From positions 62,001 through 126,000 of the forward strand of contig CAZZZL010000009.1 in NCBI GenBank assembly GCA_964658655.1: 64,000 bases of DNA. The letters run 5' to 3'. A model generated the notes under the pieces. That model had not been told where the DNA came from. It worked only from the letters and a program-made list of their open reading frames with translations, and searched no databases. This DNA is from G963692885 sp964658655. GTDB lineage: Bacteria > Acidobacteriota > Terriglobia > Terriglobales > Acidobacteriaceae. Shown here piece by piece: positions 1 to 9,533 of this stretch; position 1 is the first letter of the stretch; each line of letters begins with the position of its first letter. Made by a program: the position numbers and the translations under genes.

Positions 1-617
1 ATGCCGACGGCGAATACGATCTTGCCGGCTTCATCGTTGGCGTAGTCGACAAGGAACAGCTGATTACCGGCGCGAAAATCCAGCCGGGCGACGTGCTGGT
101 CGGACTCCCCTCGACCGGCCTGCACACCAACGGCTATTCTCTGGCTCGCAAATTATTTTTCGAAGTCGCAGGCTACCGCGCAGACCACTTCGTCAACGCC
201 ATTCATGAAAAGGCCGGTACGGCCCTGATGAAGACGCATCGCAGTTATCTCAGCATCATCAAGAAGCTGGCCCTGGCGGACCTCGCGGTCGGCTTCGCGC
301 ACATAACGGGCGGCGGCATCACGGAGAACCTGCCGCGCATTCTGCCCCGTGGCTGCGTGGCACAGGTGGAAATTGGCAGCTGGCCGGTGCTTCCCATCTT
401 TGAGCATCTGCGCGAACTGGGTTCCGTCAGCCAGGACGAGATGCTTCGCACCTTCAACATGGGCATCGGCATGATCGCCGTTATCCCTGCCGACAAGTTC
501 AAGAAGGCCCAGGCGCTCCTGAGCCGCGCGGATGAAAAGTTCCACGTCATCGGCCGCATCGTAAAACCCGCCGTCAAGAATGATCCTCTGCAGGATCGCA
601 AGGTCATCTACAGCTAA
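1..617 (+). CDS. purM: Phosphoribosylformylglycinamidine cyclo-ligase, C-terminal part (window edge)
   Basis: AIR synthetase converts FGAM to AIR with ATP, step five of de novo purine synthesis, in the cytoplasm. The reading frame is open from base 3 and gives about 204 residues, so the N-terminal half lies outside the window. Visible family signatures are the GLPSTGLHTNGYSLAR stretch and, further on, the glycine-rich AHITGGGITENLPRILP segment of the ATP-binding C-terminal domain. The stop codon (615-617) directly abuts the ATG of purN, so the two are almost certainly co-transcribed and translationally coupled. No frame damage is seen in the part present. Confidence 0.95.
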   Translation, partial: ADGEYDLAGFIVGVVDKEQLITGAKIQPGDVLVGLPSTGLHTNGYSLARKLFFEVAGYRADHFVNAIHEKAGTALMKTHRSYLSIIKKLALADLAVGFAHITGGGITENLPRILPRGCVAQVEIGSWPVLPIFEHLRELGSVSQDEMLRTFNMGIGMIAVIPADKFKKAQALLSRADEKFHVIGRIVKPAVKNDPLQDRKVIYS

Positions 618-1241
618 ATGAGCACTGCCAGCAAACCGAAGCATCGACTGGGCATCCTGCTCTCCGGTCGCGGATCAAACTTTCTCGCAATTGCCGATTC
701 GATCGCCGAAGGGCGTCTGCCGAACGCAGAGATAGCCGTGGTCATTTCGAACCTCGCGGATGCGCCTGGCCTCGCTGCTGCCGCCGACCGAGGATTTGCA
801 GTGGTCGCTGTTGAAGCCAAAGGCCGCAAGCGTGCCGAGCACGATCTTGAGATCATCGAGACCCTTCACCAGCATGACGTGGAGCTGGTCTGTCTCGCCG
901 GTTATATGCGGTTGCTCTCGCCGGGTTTTGTCGGGGCGTTCCCGCAGCGCATCCTGAATATTCATCCTTCGCTGCTGCCCGCGTTTCCCGGGCTGCATGC
1001 ACAGCAACAGGCGTTTGATTACGGCGTCCGCGTGGCTGGCTGCACCGTGCATTTTGTAGATGAAGAACTGGACCACGGCGTGATCGTGACCCAAAGGACT
1101 ATCACTGTTTCAGACAGCGATACAGCGGAAACGCTCTCCGCCCGACTCATCCACGAAGAGCACGTGGCCTATACCGAAGCCATCGGCAAAGTGCTCTCCG
1201 GCGAGTACCGGATCGAAGATCGTCGCTACATCCGCGCCTGA
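618..1241 (+). CDS. purN: Phosphoribosylglycinamide formyltransferase (GART)
   Basis: Transfers the formyl group of 10-formyl-THF to GAR in purine synthesis; cytoplasmic. The 207-residue length is normal for PurN. The N-terminal LSGRGSNF loop binds the substrate phosphate, and the segment LNIHPSLLPAFPG carries the catalytic Asn and His. The later ELDHGVIV stretch contains the Asp of the Asn-His-Asp triad. The ATG follows the purM stop with no spacer, a classic coupled pair. The formyl donor pathway is also represented here by folD (6220-7209), and purD lies at the other end of the window. Confidence 0.95.
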   Translation: MSTASKPKHRLGILLSGRGSNFLAIADSIAEGRLPNAEIAVVISNLADAPGLAAAADRGFAVVAVEAKGRKRAEHDLEIIETLHQHDVELVCLAGYMRLLSPGFVGAFPQRILNIHPSLLPAFPGLHAQQQAFDYGVRVAGCTVHFVDEELDHGVIVTQRTITVSDSDTAETLSARLIHEEHVAYTEAIGKVLSGEYRIEDRRYIRA

Positions 1242-2365
1242 CGCCCGGCTGTGCTGACTGACGCGGTGGATTCGCGCACAACCAGCTCAGGTCGCATCAG
1301 AATTTCCGCCGGATATTCTTTCGCCGGCGTCTTGATCTGCTCAAGCAGCATCCTTGCACCTTCGATGCCCATCTCGCGCAGTGGCTGCCGCACCGTCGTC
1401 AGCTTCGGCGCCTGGTAGGACGCGCTTACAATATCGTCAAAGCCGACCACCGAAATATCGCCCGGCACAGATAGACCGTGATCGCGGATAGCGGACATCG
1501 CGCCGATCGCCGAAATATCGTTGAAGCAGAAGATGGCTGTGAATGGCTTGTGCTTTGCTAGCAGCTTTTTGACTGCCTCATACCCGACTTGAGGGGACGA
1601 GCGACTGTCCGTGAGTTGGATACAAAGATCCGCATCGAGTTTGAGTCCCAGCGCTTTCGCGGCACGTTCTATACCAATCCAGCGATACTCCGAATCGACG
1701 ATCAGTTCCGGTCCGCGCATGCAGGCAATCTGCCGGTGGCCCAACTCATGGAGATGACGCAGGGCGAGTTCGGCAGCCTTGTCATGGTCGAGCGCGATGT
1801 TCGTGTGCGCTGCGCCGCGCCGATCGGACGAGATAGTGACCACCGGTCGCGTGCTTTCAATCACGCACGGCGTATTGAGGAGCAGGAAGCCATCGACGGC
1901 ACGCTCTTCAAGCATCGTGGAATAGCGGGCAATCAGCTTCTCCTCCCAATGATGACTGGCAGTGAGATAAAAATACTGAGCCTTAAGCAATTGCTCTTCG
2001 ACGCCGCCCATCACCTGCGTAAAGTAGCCCTCGCTCAGGTCAGGCGAAATGACGCCGATGGACATGCTACTGCTCATGCGCAGCGAACGCGCAAAAAAAT
2101 TCGGCCGGTACCCGAGACGTTCCGCGGCCTCGCTTACACGGTCGCGCGTGCGTTGCGGAATGGCGCGGCCTGCCGGCGAATCGTTCAGAACGAGAGAAAT
2201 AGTGGTCGGAGATAATCCCAGGTGCTCGGCGAGCCTGTTCAAGTTCATCGGCAGGGCCTTCTTGGCAGGACGTGCCTTTGTTTTATCGGCCGACTTCAAT
2301 CTTGCAGGCCCACTGGCTTTTTTTCGCTTCGCTTTCGACTGCTTTGGCTCACCAGAGATCGACAT
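1226..2365 (-). CDS. LacI/GalR-family transcriptional regulator
   Basis: A sugar-responsive repressor or activator of about 379 residues. After a basic, low-complexity leader (about residues 1-38, Lys/Ala rich) comes the LacI helix-turn-helix (LNRLAEHLGLSPTTISLVLN) and hinge (ERLGYRPNFFARSLR). A periplasmic-binding-protein-like effector domain follows, with the typical SVVGFDDI segment near the C-terminus. An open frame continues upstream to 2968, but that part is only the antisense of the neighbouring dehydrogenase; the ATG at 2365 gives a standard LacI start. The stop overlaps the last bases of convergent purN. It lies 155 bp downstream of an SDR gene on the same strand, so it probably controls sugar-acid oxidation there. 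The effector is not predictable from sequence. Confidence 0.9.
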   Translation of the reverse strand: MSISGEPKQSKAKRKKASGPARLKSADKTKARPAKKALPMNLNRLAEHLGLSPTTISLVLNDSPAGRAIPQRTRDRVSEAAERLGYRPNFFARSLRMSSSMSIGVISPDLSEGYFTQVMGGVEEQLLKAQYFYLTASHHWEEKLIARYSTMLEERAVDGFLLLNTPCVIESTRPVVTISSDRRGAAHTNIALDHDKAAELALRHLHELGHRQIACMRGPELIVDSEYRWIGIERAAKALGLKLDADLCIQLTDSRSSPQVGYEAVKKLLAKHKPFTAIFCFNDISAIGAMSAIRDHGLSVPGDISVVGFDDIVSASYQAPKLTTVRQPLREMGIEGARMLLEQIKTPAKEYPAEILMRPELVVRESTASVSTAGRQARM

Positions 2366-2520
2366 ATACCATCCGTGCGTGACTGCGACGCGTTGTTGCA
2401 GGGAGTGTAATCGTCCAGATGAAAGTTGGTAACTGAAAACAACGTAAGCTACATTACATTCGCAGCGGAGCGTATGTTGGCCCGCTTTCAGCTCGACTGG
2501 CTGCCGACGATTCGAGTGGG

Positions 2521-3303
2521 CTACTGGTTGACGCCGCTCGCCAGGAAGCCGCCGTCCACTACCAGGATCTGGCCGGTAACGAACGATGCCGCGTCTGACG
2601 CCAGGTAGACTGCGGCGCCCTGCAGTTCTTCTGTCTTGCCGAAGCGGCCCATGGGAGTGCGCATCAGCAACTCCTTGCCGCGCGGGGAATTGTCCAGCAG
2701 GTTGGCATTCAGGTCGGTCCGGAAAACACCAGGCGCGATGGCGTTCACCAGGATGCCGTCCTTTGCCCACTCCACCGCCAGCGACCGGGTAAGGGCCGCG
2801 ACGCCTGCCTTGGTCGACGCATAGGCGGCAACCTCGGTAAGCGAGACGAACGTGTTCAGCGAGGCGATGTTGATGATCCTGCCGGACTTGTTCGCCAGCA
2901 TGTGAGCGCCGAAGATCTGGCAGGCCCGCAACGTCCCGGTGAGGTTCACGTCGACAATTTTCTGCCACTCGCTCTCAGGAAACGACACCGTGGGTGCACG
3001 CTTGATGATGCCGGCGCAATTGACCAGGATGTCGATGTGCTTGAACCGCTCTTCGCATGCGGCGAGCAGTGCGTGAAGAGATGCCGCATCAAGTACATCG
3101 CTGGGCTGCCGGATGGTCCGGCGGCCGGCTGCCTCGATCTCTGCAGCGGTGCTCTCTACCTGTTCCGGACGCCGCGCAGAGGCGACGACGTCGGCTCCCG
3201 CGTTGGCGAGCCCAAGGCTGATGGCGCGGCCGATGCCGGAGGTGCCGCCGATCACGACGGCCGCCTTCCCAGTCAGATCAAAGAGTGAGGATGTTGTCGC
3301 CAA
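2521..3303 (-). CDS. SDR-family dehydrogenase (gluconate 5-dehydrogenase / KduD-like)
   Basis: Cytoplasmic NAD(P)-dependent short-chain dehydrogenase of 260 residues. Visible features are the cofactor loop GGTSGIG (about 19-25), the NCAGI segment, the catalytic Ser in INIASL, the YASTK motif (Tyr/Lys) and the C-terminal GQILVVDGG. The overall pattern resembles gluconate 5-dehydrogenase and 2-deoxy-D-gluconate 3-dehydrogenase (KduD), which reduce keto-sugar acids. The start is a TTG at 3301-3303, supported by a GGAG six bases upstream. The LacI gene lies downstream on the same strand, which fits a regulated sugar-acid catabolic unit. The substrate assignment is inference. Confidence 0.85.
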   Translation of the reverse strand: MATTSSLFDLTGKAAVVIGGTSGIGRAISLGLANAGADVVASARRPEQVESTAAEIEAAGRRTIRQPSDVLDAASLHALLAACEERFKHIDILVNCAGIIKRAPTVSFPESEWQKIVDVNLTGTLRACQIFGAHMLANKSGRIINIASLNTFVSLTEVAAYASTKAGVAALTRSLAVEWAKDGILVNAIAPGVFRTDLNANLLDNSPRGKELLMRTPMGRFGKTEELQGAAVYLASDAASFVTGQILVVDGGFLASGVNQ

Positions 3304-3327
3304 AGTGTTCTCCAGGAAGGTTGTCGC

Positions 3328-4254
3328 TCAGGAAACCCCGACGTATTCTACGCCGGTCATCTGCTCGGAAATATGCCAGAGCCGGGCGGCGCTGACCGGA
3401 TCGAGCGCCTGCGCTTTGGGCTTCACTTCGACGGGATTGCCCTTGATCTCCGCGATTCCGTCTGGACCATAGTAGTGGCCGGCCCTAGCATCTGGAGAGG
3501 TCGCGGCATAAAGAAGCGGCAGTGCTCCACGGGCCTCTGACTGGGCGAAAAGGGAAATCATCACGCCGACGATTTTCGCTTTCAAGTCCGTGCCCATGCC
3601 ATTCGCGACGATGTTTGTCGACGCCACTCCGGGATGCGCGATGATACTGCTGACATCCTTGCCGGCGCGCTTCAAGCGGCGATCGAGTTCAAGCCCGAAC
3701 AACAGGTTCGCAAGCTTGGATTGCGAGTAGGCTTTGCGCGGATCATAATCGCGCTCCCAGTTGGGATCTTCGTAGCGCATGCGACCGCCCTTGTGCGCTA
3801 TGGAAGCGACAGTAACGACGCGGCTGCCGGGAGTTTTGATGAGGGCAGGCATCAGTTCGCCGGTCAATGCGAAGTGCCCCAGGTGGTTCGTACCGAACTG
3901 GGCCTCGAAGCCCTGCCTGGTCGCCTGGCGCGTGGGATACGCCATGACACCGGCGTTGTTCACGAGGATGTCGAGCTTGCGGTTACTGGCGACGAAGGCC
4001 TCGGCAAAAGTCTTTACGGAATCCAGGTCCGCGACATCGACCTTGGCCACTTCAACCTGCGCCTGCGGCACAGTTGCGATAATCTTCGCTTTCGCGTCGG
4101 CTGCTTTCTGTTCATTGCGGCAGGCCATGATGACGGTAGCGCCTGCGCGCGCCAGCTCCAGTGCGGTGTGGTAGCCAATGCCGCTATTCGCACCGGTGAT
4201 GATGGCGAGCTTGCCGGCCTGCGAGGGAATGTCTTTTGCGATCCAGTGGCTCAT
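3328..4254 (-). CDS. SDR-family oxidoreductase (retinol-dehydrogenase-like)
   Basis: A 308-residue classical SDR of the 'RDH/WW-oxidoreductase-like' subgroup. It shows GANSGIG for cofactor binding, NNAGVMA, the catalytic Ser in VTVASIAHKGG, and a YSQSKLAN motif carrying the catalytic Tyr and Lys. The C-terminal part (SPDARAGHYYGPDG) is typical of bacterial enzymes annotated as retinol dehydrogenase-like, whose real substrates are mostly unknown. It ends 24 bp before the next SDR gene on the same strand, so the two may be co-transcribed. No frame damage is seen. Confidence 0.8.
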   Translation of the reverse strand: MSHWIAKDIPSQAGKLAIITGANSGIGYHTALELARAGATVIMACRNEQKAADAKAKIIATVPQAQVEVAKVDVADLDSVKTFAEAFVASNRKLDILVNNAGVMAYPTRQATRQGFEAQFGTNHLGHFALTGELMPALIKTPGSRVVTVASIAHKGGRMRYEDPNWERDYDPRKAYSQSKLANLLFGLELDRRLKRAGKDVSSIIAHPGVASTNIVANGMGTDLKAKIVGVMISLFAQSEARGALPLLYAATSPDARAGHYYGPDGIAEIKGNPVEVKPKAQALDPVSAARLWHISEQMTGVEYVGVS

Positions 4255-4305
4255 AAGTTTAGTGTGCGCCCTTCGTTCTGATTTCGATATGAAGCGTGGT
4301 ACGTG

Positions 4306-5502
<1,197 letters not shown>

Positions 5503-5521
5503 CGAACGTCCCTTTCGTGAT

Positions 5522-6211
5522 TCAATTTTGCGCCTGCCTGGCGAAAGCGGCTGCAGGCTGCGACGCAGCCTGCGCAGCGAGCTTTGCCCAGACCGTCTGC
5601 ACAGCCAGGCGCATGTCTTCTAAAGACCCGGTATTTTCAAGAACGATATCGCAAAGCGGGATTTTTTCTTCGTCCGGGATCTGAGATGCGATGCGGGATT
5701 CTGCATCGGCTCGCAGCGCGGCCAGTCTTCCCGGGTCTTCTGCCACGCCCGCACGCTGCATGAAACGTTCAATCCGGAGTTCGCGCGGCGCCGTCACCAG
5801 GATCAACGTATCAAATCGCTCGCGCCAGCCTGGAACCGTGCCATCCCGCTCGGCTTCGAAAATCAGTGCAGATTCTATGACGGCGACGGCTTCCGGTTCG
5901 CGGGCGAAGAGTTCCTGCATCCATTTTTCCTGTGCGGCAATGACAGCGGGATGCACGATCAGTGACAGTTCGCGGACCCGACCCTGCTGAAACGAAAGTT
6001 CGGCCAGCCTGCGACGATCCAGTGTGCCATCGGCCCGGACAATCTCTCTGCCGAAATGCTCGACGATGGCCGCGAAAACCGGCTGGCCCGGTTCCATCAG
6101 CGTGCGTCCGACGGCGTCAGCTTCGATGACATGGGCTCCGCAATCGCGCAGCATGGCAGCAACCGTCGATTTGCCACTGCCCAAACCACCTGTGAGTCCA
6201 ACTCGCAGCAT
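5522..6211 (-). CDS. coaE: Dephospho-CoA kinase
   Basis: Phosphorylates the 3'-OH of the ribose of dephospho-CoA, the last step of CoA synthesis; cytoplasmic. The 229-residue protein opens with GLTGGLGSGKST, a P-loop at residues 8-16, followed by the IEADAVGRTLMEPGQP segment that carries the conserved Asp of the CoaE family. The length is slightly above the usual 200-210 because of an Ala/Gln-rich C-terminal tail. It starts 8 bp after folD and ends 19 bp before the HtrA gene, in a three-gene operon. Confidence 0.94.
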   Translation of the reverse strand: MLRVGLTGGLGSGKSTVAAMLRDCGAHVIEADAVGRTLMEPGQPVFAAIVEHFGREIVRADGTLDRRRLAELSFQQGRVRELSLIVHPAVIAAQEKWMQELFAREPEAVAVIESALIFEAERDGTVPGWRERFDTLILVTAPRELRIERFMQRAGVAEDPGRLAALRADAESRIASQIPDEEKIPLCDIVLENTGSLEDMRLAVQTVWAKLAAQAASQPAAAFARQAQN

Positions 6212-6219
6212 CGCGCCCG

Positions 6220-7209
6220 CTAGACCGGCAATCCGCGCCGCAAACGGGCTGCGCGCACGGTGTTGGCCATCAGCAGCGCAATAGTCAGCTTGCCGACGCC
6301 TCCGGGGACAGGCGTATAGGCGCCAGAGACGGCGAAAGCCGCGGGATGGACATCGCCGACAAGGGTTGAGCCTTTCAACAGGAACATCTCTTCGCGGCGT
6401 GCGTCGCCTGCGAAGAATTTGTCAAACTCCTCGCGGCTGGTGACACGGTTGATGCCGACATCGATGACTGTCGCGCCCGGTTTGACCATGTCCGGCGTCA
6501 CGTAGCCCGGCCGGCCGATCGCGGCGACCAGGATATCGGCACGTCGGCAGTGCTCGGCGACATCTTGTGTGCGCGAATGGCAGATGGTAACGGTCGCGTT
6601 CTCCTGCAGCAGCAGGATCGCCGTCGGCTTGCCCACAATATCGCTGCGGCCCAGAACTACGGCCTCCTTGCCGGCGATAGGGATGCCGCTGCGCTTGAGA
6701 ATTTCGATGATGCCCGCAGCAGTACAGGGCGCGAGCGCGGGCTGGCCGGTCTGCAAACGCCCGACGCTGACCGGATGAAAGCCGTCGACATCTTTCTCCG
6801 GCGCGACAGCTTCGAGCAGCCGCTTGGCATTCACCTGCGGCGGCAGGGGCAGCTGCAACAGAATGCCGTCAATGTCATCGCGCGCATTCAAGGCGGCTAC
6901 CAGTTCCAGCATTTCTTCGGTCGTGACAGTATCGGGTGGCGTGATCAGGTCGCTATAGATGCCCAGCTCACCGCATGTTTTCACCTTGCTGCGGACGTAA
7001 ATCTCGGACGCCGGTACATGGCCGACCAGAACAGCAGCCACGCCAGGGCGAATGCCCTGGGCAGTCAGCTTGGCGACGTCAGCCGCCACTTCGTGCTGAA
7101 TTTCGGCGGCAATCGCGGTGCCATTCAGGATGCGTGCGACAGCCTGGGTCGAGTGAGGGGTCGCGCTGGTGCTTTCAGCCATTCCGGATATGTTTCTCCC
7201 AATGTTCAT
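6220..7209 (-). CDS. folD: Bifunctional methylenetetrahydrofolate dehydrogenase / methenyl-THF cyclohydrolase
   Basis: Interconverts 5,10-methylene-, methenyl- and 10-formyl-THF, feeding purine formylation (PurN in this window) and methionine metabolism; cytoplasmic. Family signatures seen are the YVRSKVKTCGELGI segment with the catalytic Lys, the GILLQLPLP stretch, EKDVDGFHP, the GRSDIVGKP nucleotide-binding loop and the C-terminal TPVPGGVGKLT. The start is uncertain: the ATG at 7209 gives 329 residues, while an ATG at 7182 lies 13 bases after a GGGAG and may be the true start. It leads the operon with coaE and the HtrA gene. Confidence 0.94.
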   Translation of the reverse strand: MNIGRNISGMAESTSATPHSTQAVARILNGTAIAAEIQHEVAADVAKLTAQGIRPGVAAVLVGHVPASEIYVRSKVKTCGELGIYSDLITPPDTVTTEEMLELVAALNARDDIDGILLQLPLPPQVNAKRLLEAVAPEKDVDGFHPVSVGRLQTGQPALAPCTAAGIIEILKRSGIPIAGKEAVVLGRSDIVGKPTAILLLQENATVTICHSRTQDVAEHCRRADILVAAIGRPGYVTPDMVKPGATVIDVGINRVTSREEFDKFFAGDARREEMFLLKGSTLVGDVHPAAFAVSGAYTPVPGGVGKLTIALLMANTVRAARLRRGLPV

Positions 7210-7291
7210 GGTACTTGATCTGCATATGTAAATCGCCCGCCAGGCCCTGTGGCTTCGGCCGGCTTGCCCAGGCGGCTTTAAACTGTAGGCA

Positions 7292-7465
7292 ATGACGGAC
7301 ACTCTTCCTGCCGCCCTGAAACTTCTGGCCTGCCCCGCATGCTGGAACGCGCTGACCCTGGAAAGCCGTCCCGGGTCTGAGTCCGCGGTTGTTTGCGATG
7401 GCTGCGGCAAACGCTATCCGCTAGTCGATGGCATCCCCGTGCTGATTCCTTCGCAAGCCGTCTGA
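7292..7465 (+). CDS. Trm112-like (UPF0434) zinc-ribbon micro-protein
   Basis: A 57-residue protein with two CxxC pairs, CPAC (about 14-17) and CDGC (about 35-38). It ends in the RYPLVDGIPVLIP motif characteristic of Trm112/YcaR-type proteins. In eukaryotes and archaea Trm112 activates methyltransferases; the bacterial homologues are less well understood, so the role here is inferred by family only. The gene is divergent from folD, with an ATG 82 bp from the folD start used here, so the short spacer probably holds both promoters. The four cysteines suggest one bound zinc. No damage is visible. Confidence 0.85.
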   Translation: MTDTLPAALKLLACPACWNALTLESRPGSESAVVCDGCGKRYPLVDGIPVLIPSQAV

Positions 7466-7663
7466 CCCTGTTTCGCACAGACAGGCGATCGCAGAAAAAA
7501 AACGAATAAATCAAATCTCATTTCTGTCCTGCAACGTAACAGTTACCAGAAGGGTGGCGGGGTGGAAACTTTCGAACAACCTTCATGCGTCAATCCAGGA
7601 CGATCTGGAATCAAAACCTGTGAGGCTGTTGCAGTGGACAGTTCCAGGCAATCGAGGAGAAAC

Positions 7664-7906
7664 ATGGCTGAGCGAGCAAAGATTGAGAAATTCAGCAAGG
7701 AAGAGCTGACAACCCTTCGCACGGAACTGGATAAAGACTCAATCGATTCGTGGCAGGCTGCCGACATCGTGAGTGAATTCCTGAGCGGTCGCGGCTACGG
7801 AGCCTGTGCGCATGAGATTCGTATTGCCCTGATGCGCATTGAAGGCGGTCCCCGCAATTTCCTCCGGATGCAGGAAGAGCTGGAAAAAGTCGCTTTTGTG
7901 ATGTAG
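7664..7906 (+). CDS. Conserved-looking small hypothetical protein
   Basis: I do not recognise this 80-residue protein. It is soluble, charged and predicted mostly helical, with segments such as KFSKEELTTLRTELDKDSID and a C-terminal LRMQEELEKVAFVM. It has no signal peptide or membrane segment. The ATG at 7664 is chosen because a GAGGAGA ribosome-binding site lies immediately upstream (7654-7660). An in-frame upstream extension to 7562 lacks such support. It stands alone between the Trm112-like gene and a convergent permease. Function unknown. Confidence 0.65.
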   Translation: MAERAKIEKFSKEELTTLRTELDKDSIDSWQAADIVSEFLSGRGYGACAHEIRIALMRIEGGPRNFLRMQEELEKVAFVM

Positions 7907-7939
7907 TCCGGCGATTCTGCACACTCTTCACAGTGCGGA

Positions 7940-9211
7940 CTACTCGTATTTCAGACTCTCGACCGGATCCAGTTGCGCCGCCCGCGTGGCCGGCAGCGTG
8001 CCGAATATAACGCCTACGACCATCGATGACAACAGCGCGATGATGACCGACAGGCCCTTGATTGGGATCGCATAGCTGGTAAACAGGCGCACCGACAACG
8101 GGATGGCCATACCGATCACCGATCCGACGATACCGCCCGCGAGCGAGATCAGGACCGCCTCCACCAAAAACTGCAGTTTGATTTCGCGAGAGGTCGCGCC
8201 CAGTGCCTTGCGGATGCCAATCTCTCGAATACGCGCCCTTACATTCGCCAGCATGATGTTCATGATGCCAACCCCGCCGACCGCGAGCGTGACGAGTGCC
8301 ACCAGGAGCAGCACAGCCGTCAACGCATCGGCGGATTGTCCGGCGACCTTGATCAGCTGCGTCAAAGTCTGAGGTTTGTAGACTGAATCCGGCTTGTGAC
8401 GGCTCTTGATGACGGAGATGATCTGTTTGGTCGCTTCTTCTACGTCGCTCTGGTCGCGGATGGAAAAGAAAATCTGCTTTACGTTGTCGGTTCCAGTGAA
8501 ATACCGGCCGACGGAGTAAGGAATCAGCACCGTCTGATCGGCGATTTCCGACTGACCAAATGTGTCGACGCGCTCGGCAAAGATCCCGATGATGGTGAAC
8601 GGAATGCCCTGGATCTGAAAACTCTGGTTGACGGCCGACTCGGATCCACCAAACATCTGCTGGGCGAATTCGGCGGTCACGACTGCCACCTTGGCGTGCG
8701 TTTCTTCATCCTCGTCGTCAAAGAAACGACCGTAATTGACGACCAGGTTGCGCACATCCCGATACTGGGGTGCCACACCAAGCACGAGAATGTCCTTGGT
8801 CACGCCCGAGCCGAAGGAAATTCGCTCGCGAATTTCGAGCATCGGCGAGGACGCGGCGACGCTTGGCACCTCGGCATCCACCTGTCGCTCATCATCGCGC
8901 GTCAGAAAGTCGTTGCGATAGTTATCCCCTACCGGCCCGGCGCCGCCGCCTGAATATTCCACTTCGACCATGTTGGTCCCGATGCCCTGGATCAGCTTCT
9001 GGACATAGTTCTTGCCGGTCAGCCCGATGGTCGTGACCAGGATGAGTGAAGCAGAGCCGATGACCATGCCGAGCGCCGTGAGCGCGAAGCGGACCTTGTT
9101 CGCGCGGAAGCTGTCAAACGCGAGGCTGATGATTTCGCTCAAGACCATCGTGCGCTTTGCACTGGCGAGTGTTCGTTCGAACCTGGTGTTGCGCGTCAGG
9201 GTAGGTGTCAT
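7940..9211 (-). CDS. MacB/FtsX-type ABC transporter permease
   Basis: A 423-residue inner-membrane protein with the layout of MacB-PCD plus FtsX domains. A transmembrane helix follows the N-terminal FRANKVRFALTALGMVIGSASLIL segment (about residues 35-60). Then comes a large extracytoplasmic MacB_PCD region (about 65-280) and three C-terminal helices with the signature GGVGIMNIMLANVRARIREIGIRKALGA. The last residues DPVESLKYE are typical of this family. Such permeases pair with a MacB ATPase and a membrane-fusion protein for macrolide, peptide or lipoprotein export, but neither partner is next to it. A later start (Met at 9148) is possible. Confidence 0.88.
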   Translation of the reverse strand: MTPTLTRNTRFERTLASAKRTMVLSEIISLAFDSFRANKVRFALTALGMVIGSASLILVTTIGLTGKNYVQKLIQGIGTNMVEVEYSGGGAGPVGDNYRNDFLTRDDERQVDAEVPSVAASSPMLEIRERISFGSGVTKDILVLGVAPQYRDVRNLVVNYGRFFDDEDEETHAKVAVVTAEFAQQMFGGSESAVNQSFQIQGIPFTIIGIFAERVDTFGQSEIADQTVLIPYSVGRYFTGTDNVKQIFFSIRDQSDVEEATKQIISVIKSRHKPDSVYKPQTLTQLIKVAGQSADALTAVLLLVALVTLAVGGVGIMNIMLANVRARIREIGIRKALGATSREIKLQFLVEAVLISLAGGIVGSVIGMAIPLSVRLFTSYAIPIKGLSVIIALLSSMVVGVIFGTLPATRAAQLDPVESLKYE

Positions 9212-9533
9212 CGGTTAATTCAGATGCTTTGGTAATCTTTCAGGCTTCATTTCGACTACAACCAACATCCAATGGTACGGCAGATGAATAGTTCGCTAAT
9301 AGCAAGGCAGCCTACTCACTTCATTGCTTAGTAAATAGCACACGATCCCCGTGGTCGCGTGCACCCTGAAAAAGCGAAGCCAGCCTGAAAGATGATCTTT
9401 TTCCGGCCCTGGCGTCTTTTTCTTCCTTGTGCAGGGATGCGCATCCTCGCTGGCCGGCAGCATTGGCTGGTTGAACCCTCGGATGAAGAGCTAATTCTCT
9501 GCCACTGCAGTATCAACCGGAGGCAACACCGTA
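9212..9533. other. Intergenic region upstream of first TonB-dependent receptor
   Basis: About 320 bp between divergent genes. I see no convincing open frame. It should hold the promoters for the permease and for the receptor. The only clear element is a GGAGG (9519-9523) placed about ten bases before the GTG start of the receptor. No strong palindrome was noticed. Confidence 0.5.

Noticed and set aside
2440..2470. GTAA/TTAC inverted arms as a LacI operator
   Set aside because: The palindrome is only four bases per arm, and no second copy was found near the SDR genes.
2366..2968. N-terminal extension of the LacI gene as a 580-residue fusion protein
   Set aside because: The extra 200 codons are antisense to the SDR gene, Arg/Gly rich and without motif. 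A normal LacI start exists at 2365.
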